A DNA stretch of 51,314 nucleotides, from contig BFEA01000141.1 of assembly GCA_003427395.1 (NCBI GenBank), forward strand, positions 325,298-376,611. Reading direction: 5' to 3'. A program made the position numbers and the translations under genes. The stretch comes from Chara braunii (lineage: Eukaryota; Streptophyta; Charophyceae; Charales; Characeae). How positions within the stretch are numbered: the stretch's first letter is position 1; every line of letters starts with the position of its first letter. The notes beneath the pieces were generated by a model. That model was not told the DNA's origin and did not search any database. It saw nothing but the letters and a program-made list of their open reading frames with translations. This document shows positions 43,245 through 51,314 of the stretch, piece after piece.

Positions 43245-46200
43245 GTGCTATACACCGAGCCTTGGGAGGAGTCTAAGGAAGTTGACTTCCACGCTCACAT
43301 GGAACATTGGCTGCAGCTCAAGCAGCAACGCCGTGTTCAAGGGACTGTGGAGCTAACCTTCTTTAAACTGCTCATTAACCGCCGATACATCCGCGTGCTG
43401 ATTGATAGTGGTTCAACCATTAATTTATTTTCTCCTAACGGGATTCGTAAGGCGGGCCTGGGAATGAAGCAAGTGGAACTGCAGAACCCTTGTCAGACCC
43501 AGGTGGGCAACCAAGAGGTTGTCACCTCTACACATGTTGTCAAAGGTGTGCGCGTCACCTTTGACAAGGACCGCACTGTCATACATGAGCTCAATTTCTA
43601 TGTCATGGACAAGTGTCCGTTCGACGCGGCCATTGGCTTGGGCTGGTTAAAGGCTCATTGCCTAAGGACCACGTGGGCGGACAATCAGTTCGTGGTGCGT
43701 GATGCCAAGGTGAACGAGCGTACCATCCTATTGGATGAGACGCGCGAGTCCCCTGTGACTCTTCTAAGTGCAAACAAATTCTGCAAATCAGTGCGCAGGC
43801 ATAAGGAAGTTGAGCATGTATATGTAGCTTTTGTAAAGCCTCTCCATGTGCCTTCTACTTTTGCTGCATTTTCTACCTCGGTAAGTAACTCTACTTCTAC
43901 CAACTCTACTTCTATTGTGAATAATCCCTCTACTCCTGATCCAAGTACCTCAAATTCGGTTGTAATTGCTATAAATTCTCAAACTGATTTTCTTTCTCTT
44001 GATGAGGATGATCCTCCACCGGAAGTCCCAACAAACATTCGCCAGCTATTAGATCGATTTCCTGAAGTTTTGGCCAAACCTCGTGGAGTTCCCGAGCGTC
44101 CGGTCAAACACAAGATCGAGATAACAGAAGGGAGTGTTCCTCCAAAGGGTTGCGTCTACCATATGGGACAAGGCGAGTTGGAGGAGTTGAGGAGGCAGAT
44201 TGATGACATGATCGATCGTGGATGGATTAGGCCTAGTGAGTCTGAGTTCGGTGCACCTGTCCTGTTTGTGCCGAAGAAAGGAGACAAACTCCGGATGTGC
44301 ATTGACTGTCGTGGCCTAAACCGTATCACCCGGAAGAACGCGTATCCCTTGCCTCGTATAGATGATCTGCTAGATGCTGCAGGTGCAAGGTCTTCTCCAA
44401 GATCGACCTCAAATCTGACTACCACCAGATTGAAGTTGATCCGAGTGACCAGCACAAAACTGCATTCAAGACACGCGATGGGTTGTACGAATTCATCGTT
44501 ATGCCCTTCGGTCTTACGAATGCACCAGCCACATTTCAGAGCCTCATGGACAAGGTACTCCGCCATCAGCTCAACAGGTTTGTGGTTGTGTACCTTGATG
44601 ATATTATGATTTTCAGCAAGTCCATGGAAGAGCACCTCAAGCACCTTGAGGAGATCTTGCAGGTCCTCAAGGAGGCACAGCTGCACCTCAACTTGGAGAA
44701 ATTTGAGTTCAGAAGGGACAACGTCATCTATCTTGGGCACCGGCTGTCTGCAAACGGCCTTGAGCCGGAGGCAACCAAGATGGAGGTCATACGAAATTGG
44801 CCTCAGCCAGCGAACGTACGCGAACTGCGTTCTTTTCTTGGTTTGGCTTCGTACTACTGGAAGTTTGTGCCAAAATTTTATGTCATTGCTCACCCATTCT
44901 CAAGACTGACTAGTAAAAATGTTGCCTATGCGTGGTGTGAGAAGTGTGAGACTGCGTTCCAAGCCTTAAAAGAGGCATTGGTGAGTCATCCTGTGCTCCG
45001 CATTACGGATCCCAACCTCACATTCGTAGTCACTACGGATGCGAGCCAGTTTGGGATTGGTGCAGTGCTGCAACAAGATGATGGTGATGGACTGCGTCCG
45101 CTCGAATATTACAGCAAACGCATGCCCAGCCACAAGGTAGCTACCTCCACATACATGCGTGAGCTCTACGCCTTGCGCGAGGCGCTCACACATTGGAAGC
45201 ACTACCTTTTGGGTCGGCACTCCAAGGTCTACTCAGATCATCAGACCTTGCAGTGGATTAAGACACAAACTGATCTCTCTCCTACGCTGACCCGCTGGTT
45301 GCATGACATTGATGTGTNAGACACAAACTGATCTCTCTCCTACGCTGACCCGCTGGTTGCATGACATTGATGTGTACAATTTTGAATTGAAACATAAGAA
45401 AGACTGTTATAATCGCGTTGCTGATGCTTTGTCACGTCACCCTGAGTTTTTGACTTGCCTTGTGGGTTCGTATGACCTCCGAAGGAAACTGAAGGAGGAT
45501 CTGGTCGAACACACCGCCAAGGATCCGGACCTTAGTCCTATCCTTGAGCAGCTCAAGGCTGACCCTAACAGTCAGCCTGATTTTCATGAGTGTGAGGGTC
45601 TTGTATTCCGCCGGTATGGGAAGTTTGATCGTTTGTGTGTAGCCAACCATGCGCCTCTCCGGACTCATTTCTTGGATTTGGCGCATGGTCGGAGTGAACA
45701 CTTCGGCTTTGAGAAGACTTATGGAAGCCTTCTGCAGCAGTTTGATTGGTCAGGAATGAAAGGATCCGCTTAGAAATTTATTGTTGAATGTCAGGAATGC
45801 CAAAGAACCAAGGTCCACAGACATAGGCCTTATGGTCTGCTGAGACCCCTCCCCAATCCGAATGGACCCGGTGAGTCAATTTTCATCGACTTCACGCACA
45901 TGGGAAAGGTGAGTGAGGCTGGAAATTCACAAGTCATGGTCATCGTGGACCATTTTTCTAAATTTCTGAACGAATCCCTCCCCACGCCCCGACTGAACTT
46001 GTCATTGAAGAATTCCATCAGCAGTACATTCTGCAGTTTGGCGTCCCGAAAACTATTGTGAGTGATCGGGACACCAGATTCATCAGCAAAGATTGGAAGG
46101 ACTTCACCTCTCAAATCTATGACATTAAACTGAACAGGACTTATGGTCGACACCCCGAAGCCAATGGATTGGCCGAGGAGATCAACCAGACTGTCATCCA

Positions 46201-47035
46201 ACTACTTCGCGCATTGATTGTTCTAGATCAGAACACGTGGGACAAGGAACTGCACAAAGTGAAGGGGCTGTATAACAACTCCATTCACTCTACAACTGGC
46301 GTGACACCAAACCAGTTGCAATATGGATGGTCGATGCGTAATCCCCTCTCCTATCTGTTCCCTGAACGGTCACCTGGTCTGATGCCCGACATGCCTGGCT
46401 ACAATGTCAAATACGCACGCTTGCTCAAAGTTGTTATTGCAGCCATGAACAAGCGCAAGCATGCCATGATCAAACATGCTAACAAGTTGTGCAAAGAAGA
46501 GAAATTCAAAGTAGGGGATTATGTTTGGGTTAAAATGTCCGAGTTTTCTGATGAAGAGGGCATATCACGAAAACTCCTTCCATTGTACTATGGCCCTTGG
46601 CAGATTCTGAAGGTGATTGGGGATGATTTTGGTCCTTCATATGTGATTGACGTGCCTCCTCATCTGCGCACGTATCCAGTCTTTCATGCGTCCAAACTGT
46701 TTCCACATATTGATGATGAGACGTTTCCCTTCCGAGACCCTATGATACCTCGCCCTATCGACGGCGGCCATGAGATAGACAGAATCGTTTCTCACGAGGG
46801 AAGAGGGAGGAACAAACAGTACAAGGTTCACTTCCTCTATCACCCGTTGACTGAGTTATTATGGATCGACCGAAAAGAGCTGCTAAAGTGTGCCCCCCGT
46901 GTTGTGAACGCTTATGAACGACAAATCGCTGAGGGACAGACTGCTAAATTTGTTGCAAAAATGACTCCTCACGGACTTACTAAGTCTTTCTTTTTTATTT
47001 ACTCCTACGATGCATTTTGTGCCAACTCTGAATGA
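43245..47035 (+). pseudogene. pol: Chromovirus pol: protease, RT, RNase H, integrase, chromodomain
   Basis: Protease at about 43350-43650 ([15 protein letters not shown], then AAIGLGWL). Reverse transcriptase from about 44040, with [20 protein letters not shown], a frameshift near 44390 just before the [15 protein letters not shown] block, then [18 protein letters not shown] and YLDDIMIFS (about 44590). RNase H at about 45030-45430 (TTDASQFGIGAVLQ, MRELYALREAL, YSDHQTL, NRVADALSRH), interrupted by a duplicated segment around the N at 45317. Integrase: zinc finger from about 45660, a TAG at 45771-45773, a frameshift near 45970, second Asp in SDRDTRF (46058), Glu in NGLAEEINQT (about 46173). 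The GPY-like part and a chromodomain (about 46770-46910, KQYKVHFLYH, LLWIDRKELL) end at 47035. Full layout of a chromovirus, but at least three breaks make this copy inactive. Confidence 0.9.
45261..45376 (+). repeat. Exact duplication around a single N
   Basis: The bases from AGACACAAACTGATCTCTCT through ATTGATGTGT appear twice in a row, about 57 bp each, separated by the N at 45317. The two copies are identical, and the RNase H protein is repeated at this point, so this looks like a failed overlap at a contig join and not a natural repeat. Confidence 0.85.
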
Positions 47036-47060
47036 GTTACTCGCTCGAAGGGACCTCGCT

Positions 47061-47073
47061 CTTGAGAGGGGGG
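47061..47073 (+). other. Polypurine tract
   Basis: CTTGAGAGGGGGG lies three bases before the 3' LTR, matching the tract of the minus-strand copy at 17445-17459. Confidence 0.8.
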
Positions 47074-47076
47074 TAA

Positions 47077-47320
47077 TGTAATGACCCGCCAAAAACACAG
47101 ACTGAGAACACTGCTGATTTCTGGGATTTGCCACTGGAATGAATGCCTTGTTGAAATTCCCGCATTCTGCTGTGATTTCCATGTCTGTGTGTGTGTGCGT
47201 GCCTGCTGGTTTGCATGCCTGTCTGAGTGTTTGTCGGTTGAGTGTGTGTGTGACCCGCAAGGGTACTTGTTGGTTGCAAGGCCCCGCCGGGCCGGTACTT
47301 ACCTGTGGCCGTGACTGTGA
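47077..47320 (+). mobile_element. Chromovirus 3' LTR, truncated
   Basis: Begins TGTAATGACCCGCC like the 5' LTR and matches it closely for 244 bp up to GTGGCCGTGACTGTGA. At 47321 a different element starts. The remaining 1.1 kb of LTR is not found to the right. Confidence 0.9.
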
Positions 47321-47715
47321 TGCAATCATACTCGTTCTCAAACACACTTTTCATGCATGTAAACAGCAACGCGGCATACAAGAGACATGCGGCCACTCAA
47401 AACTCAGGGATATGGCTTTCAGATACGAGTTCACTCTCAATTGGCTATGGCGACTTCAGCGCCCAAACATCTCACTGTTCACATACACNGGATCACCCTG
47501 GATATCCCACACGCATCACCCTAACACTCGAACACACACACACACACACTATGCTAACTCCCTCTCTCTTGCCCACTGCGTCCTCCGGGCTCATCTGCAG
47601 ACCTCCTTGCACAAGTCGCTGTGGCAGCGCTTCCGCATGGCTCACGCAGGAATGAATGAATGGCTGGGCGCTGCCCCTTTATTTATACTTCAGAAACTCG
47701 TTGGTCTGNCTTGCA
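47321..47715 (-). mobile_element. TRIM-like element, left LTR (3' LTR on minus)
   Basis: On the plus strand it begins TGCAATCATACTCG and ends ..CTTGCA. It is repeated in direct orientation at 47849-48266. A TATAAATAAA box on the minus strand (47688-47697) fits an LTR promoter. It contains a CA microsatellite where the other LTR has an unrelated insert of about 40 bp. Two N bases (47489, 47709). Confidence 0.75.
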
Positions 47716-47848
47716 GGTGCGCGGCGGCTTCTTCGTCCTCAGGTCCGCTATGGCGGACTATCTCCTTCGGCTGCCACCTCGGCTATGGCGCATCAGGTCC
47801 TGCATGCCATGGCGCGCGTGGAATAGCGGGTACCAGCTCCGATACCAA
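47716..47848 (-). mobile_element. TRIM-like element, internal domain with primer-binding site
   Basis: Only 133 bp separate the two LTRs. At 47836-47847 the minus strand reads TGGTATCGGAGC, the same initiator tRNA-Met primer site as in the chromovirus, one base from the right LTR. No coding capacity. No clear polypurine tract was seen at the left end. Such an element would depend on proteins from an autonomous relative. Confidence 0.75.
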
Positions 47849-48266
47849 TGCAATCAGACTCGTTCTCAAACACAATTTTCATGCATGTAAACAGCAACGC
47901 AGCGACATGCGCCCACTCAAAACTCAGGGATATGGCTTTCAGACACGAGTTCACTCTCAATTGGCTATGGCGACTTCAACGCCCAAACATCTAACTATTC
48001 ACATACACTGGATCACCTTGGATATCCCACACGCATCACCCTAACACTCAAACACACACCATAGCTATGGCAGCTATCGCTGCATCTAACCTATCGCTAT
48101 GCTAACTCCCTCTCTCTTGCCCACTGCGTCCTCCCGGCTCATTTGCAGACCTCCTTGCACAAGTCGTTGTGGCAGCGCTTCCGCATGGCTCACGCAGGAA
48201 TGAATGAATGGCTGGGCGCTGCCCCTTTATTTATACTTCAGAAACTCGTTGGTCTGCCCTTTGCCA
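47849..48266 (-). mobile_element. TRIM-like element, right LTR (5' LTR on minus)
   Basis: Plus strand TGCAATCAGACTCG.. to ..TTTGCCA. It is close to the left LTR apart from an insert with ATAGCTATGG repeats near 48060. Minus-strand TATA box at 48226-48235. No matching short target duplication flanks the pair. Confidence 0.75.
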
Positions 48267-48699
48267 TCGGCCCTTGGTGCTCACAGTCCCCCTGTGGTAC
48301 TTGCTGGACCGGACTGGGACTGACTGGACCTTCCGCTGACTGACTGTGGACTCACCGCTATCCTACCGACGTTATACTGTTGTTGCACTGCGGTTTAGTC
48401 CACCACTTGCCTCGCCACTTGACCACTTGCCCACTTGCCTACCTTCTAGAAAGTCTACAGCTAAGCTTCTACGCTATAGACCTACAGATCAAACCCTTAC
48501 TGCCTATGGACCTACGACAGACCTACCAACTATCTGCAAATACACAGGTCACAGGTTCAATTCTCGGGATCTATACAGATACTGTACATAGGTAGGGTGA
48601 GGTCTAGGGGTCGAACCCTGGGTACTGCATCCGCTACTGCTAAAAGGTGAAAACCGTTTCACTCCCGCCGTCCTAAATTCGAGGTCCTCCGAGAACATT
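48267..48699 (-). other. Probable start of the 3' LTR of the right-hand element; no gene
   Basis: This follows the stop codon of the minus-strand pol. A purine-rich ACGGCGGGAG on the minus strand, then TGAAACGG near 48660, could be polypurine tract and LTR start. With only one copy in the window this cannot be confirmed. Small frames here are not supported. Confidence 0.35.
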
Positions 48700-51314
48700 T
48701 CAGTCCAAGGCGGAACCTTTACCTTTCTTGTCACGTTCATAGGCTCTGACTATGTCGGGAGTGGTTTCTAGAAGTTTTGTTTTCGTGAACCAGCGGTCGT
48801 CTTCCGGTTCCTGATAAGCAAAATGGACCTTATATTGTTTCTGGGTAGGATTTCTACCTCCTGTTCTGAACACATCCTCATCTACAATGCCTTCAATGTC
48901 ATAACTTCCATCCATATCCGGGGGGATCATGGATCTTCTCGAAGGGAACTGTTGACTTGTGACACACGGCAGCAGCTTTGAAGCACGAAACACAGGGTAT
49001 ATATGGAGGTGTGCTCGAATCTCAATGCTATAGGACGGTCCATCCTCTTCGCCCTTGACTTCTAGAACCGGCCACGGTCCTCTATATGCGGGCAGTAACT
49101 TCTGCGAGATGTTTTCCTCAGGTGCAAACTCTTTAGCCTTGACCCAGACTAAGTCGCCTACCTGAAACTGCGACGGGCGGCGGTGCTTATTAGCTTGCTC
49201 TATCATCCTATGCTGGGCCTTCCTGAGGTTTTCAACAACAGTGGCTAGTTCTTTCTCGTGTTGTATCGCAAACTCCCTGGTACCGGGCGGTAATCTGTGA
49301 ATCTGATCCCAGTTCAGTCCTTCGAACGGTCTGCGTGGTCGAAAGGACTTGTGCAACTCATTGGGAGTGCGGCAGGTGGATAGATGCACGTTGTTGTTGT
49401 ATGCACTAGCTACCTTAGGCAACATCTCATCCCAGTTAGTCTGATCTGGTCTAATGTACATGCGCAGAACTTGCTGTAGGATCTTGTTCATCTGTTCTGT
49501 CTGACCGTTAGTCTCTGGGTGACGACCAGATGACATTAGCAACTTAGATCCGTAGACTCTCATGAGTTCTTGCCAGTTCTGGCTGGTGAAACGACTATCT
49601 CTATCACTAACTATTGACAATGGGATTCCATTCTCACTAACCCAAAAGTCAAAAAACTTCTGTATAACTAAGTCCGTACGTGCCTCTGCAGGCAAAGGAA
49701 CGAAAACTGCATATTTGCTAAAGCGGTCAACCACGACCATGACTTGGCTCTTACCATGTCTACTCTTGACTTGTGTGTCCATGAAGTCTATGGACACGGA
49801 GTCTCTCGGCTGATCCGGAATAGGCAAGGGTCTGAGAAGACCTAGGGGCGCGCGTGTAGTAGACTTATTCCTCTGGCACACTTTACAACTGCGGACATAC
49901 TCTATGCAGTCATTCTTCATCCCTGGCCAGGTATACGCACGCATCAGGTTGGCTAATGTCTTTTGCCAACCGAAATGCCCTTCAGTATCGTGGCATTCCC
50001 CTAAAATCAAACTGCGGATCGCTTCGCTGTTGGGAACGCACAGACGGTCAAACACATTAGTCTTCTCAAACAGCAACCCGTCTGTAGTGCGGTAGTCTGG
50101 TTCAGTCTCTGGGGCCTCTCCAACTCTTTTTAGGAGGTCGCTATAGATAGGGTCCTGCGCATATGCTTGCCCCACTTTCTCCTGCAGGTCTCTCCCTATA
50201 TCCAGATAGTGTACTACGGCTCCAAAGTAGTCTGATCTCCTACTCAGAGCATCCCCAACTACGTTGTATTTGCCCTTCACCGGCTTGAGCTCAAAGTCGA
50301 ATTGGTCTATCTCTGTGGCCCACCTAGTCAACTTAGGTGTCATCTTGGCCTGTGTCTTTAACCAACGAAGTGTCTCTTGGTCAAAATACACTTTGAAGTG
50401 CCTCCCAAGCAGATAGTGCTTCCAATGGTCTAAAGCCTGCCTGAGAGCGTAGAGTTCTCTCTCGTACGTGGAGGTAGCGACCTTCTCACAGGGCATCCTC
50501 GCTGACATGAACTCTACGGGTCTATAGCCATTGCCGTCGTCTTGCTGCAACACGGCGCCTATCCCATACTGACTTGCATCCGTGGTAACGACAAATAGCA
50601 AGGACGGATACGCTACTTTGAGGACGGGATATTCTATTAACGCGCGCTTTAACTTCTTGAGCGCAGACGTACAGTCTTTGTCCCATTGCCAGATTGCCTC
50701 TTTCTTTAGCAGTCTGCGCAAGGGGGCGGCGATAGTGGAGAAGTTCCTCACGAACTTCCTATCGTAGTTAGCTAAGCCTAGGAATGATCGCAACTCTGTC
50801 AATGTGCGGGGCGTCGGCCAGTCTCTAATCGCCGCTATCTTGCTGTCCTCTGGCTTAATTCCATCTTCGTCCAACACGTGGCCCAAGTACAAAACTTGTG
50901 TCTTGGCCCACTCACACTTCTTTGCGTTGATCTTGAAGTTAGCCTCTCGTAGCTTCTCCAAGACCTGCCTCAGATGACCCTGGTGCTCCTGGAGGGTCTT
51001 ACTAAAAACTAGGATATCATCTAGCTAGACTACTACAAACTTATCTAACCACGGTCTAAACAGGTCGTTCATACAACGCTGGAAGGTAGCTGGCGCGTTG
51101 GTTAGTCCAAAGGGCATCACTATGAACTCATAGTGCCCGTATCTAGTCCGGAACGCAGTCTTGTACTGGTCATCAGGATGGACTTCTATCTGATGGTATC
51201 CGGACTTCAAGTCTATTTTGGAGAAATACCTGCAACCCTGCACCCGATCTAAGAGATCGTCTATCCTGGGCAGTGGCTCAGCATTCTTTACAGTAATCGC
51301 ATTCAAACCCCTAT
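48700..51314 (-). pseudogene. pol: Third chromovirus pol: RT, RNase H, integrase, chromodomain (runs off the window)
   Basis: Reading leftwards from the window edge: RT with [30 protein letters not shown] and [18 protein letters not shown]. An in-frame TAG at 51025-51027 stands exactly where the Tyr of YLDD belongs; LDDILVFSK follows in the same frame. The rest is open for more than 770 codons: RT thumb (LRSFLGLANYDRKF), RNase H (TTDASQYGIGAVLQ, YERELYALRQAL, YFDQETL, VVGDALSRR), integrase zinc finger (CHDTEGHFG..CKVCQR), integrase core (SIDFMDTQ, VSDRDSRF, NGQTEQMNK), and a chromodomain-like end (YDIEGIVDED, KQYKVHFAYQ, RWFTKTKLL). The stop codon is at 48700-48702. It differs clearly from the other two chromoviruses, so it is a separate family. 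One nonsense codon is the only break seen. Confidence 0.9.

Noticed and set aside
44156-44893. 245-residue minus-strand frame opposite RT
   Set aside because: Shadow of the plus-strand pol, which has all catalytic motifs.

Overview
The window is transposon-dense eukaryotic DNA from the green lineage. It holds several Ty3/gypsy-type LTR retrotransposons, some with chromodomain-ended integrases. Their primer-binding sites are complementary to plant-type initiator tRNA-Met and tRNA-Asp. There are also many microsatellites, a satellite-like array and one split host-type exon. I see no bacterial operons, no CRISPR array, no rRNA and no intact tRNA gene. A charophyte alga such as Chara, or another repeat-rich streptophyte, would fit, but the species is inference only. 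Every multi-domain reading frame found is a retroelement gene, and every one carries at least one stop or frameshift.

Layout. Positions 1-969 and 13349-14332 are two copies of one LTR-like repeat that contains RNA polymerase III A/B-box motifs. The 12.4 kb between them is non-coding and AT-rich, with a tRNA-Asp primer site on the minus strand at 6404-6421, an array of covarying stem-loops at 8162-8471 and several simple repeats. Positions 14333-16159 are a satellite of about 175 bp per unit, split by a 989-bp inverted-repeat DNA transposon. Positions 16160-19220 are the 3' half of a minus-strand chromovirus (LTR plus end of pol). Position 20444-20618 is a probable exon of an alpha/beta hydrolase gene (isoprenylcysteine methylesterase-like). 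From about 22.8 to 26.5 kb there is a degraded LTR element with a gag-like frame and a second unknown frame.

From 30.7 to 39.2 kb lies the most unusual part: a Ty3-like element with a perfect tRNA-Asp primer site, a run of mutually similar unknown protein modules ahead of gag, then gag, protease, reverse transcriptase with an atypical YIDDNP motif, and RNase H. It is cut at 39213 by a chromovirus (39214-47320) of the same family as the one at 16-19 kb. The 3' LTR of that chromovirus breaks off at 47320 against a tiny non-coding element with two LTRs of about 400 bp and only about 130 bp between them (TRIM-like). The right edge (48700-51314, minus) is pol of a third chromovirus that runs out of the window.

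The retroelement parts work in the usual way: tRNA-primed reverse transcription, RNase H removal of the template, polypurine-primed plus strand, and integration steered by the chromodomain. None of the copies here looks autonomous as assembled. Isolated N bases cluster at 26179-27438, and one N at 45317 sits at an exact 56-58 bp duplication, so part of the damage is likely assembly error.
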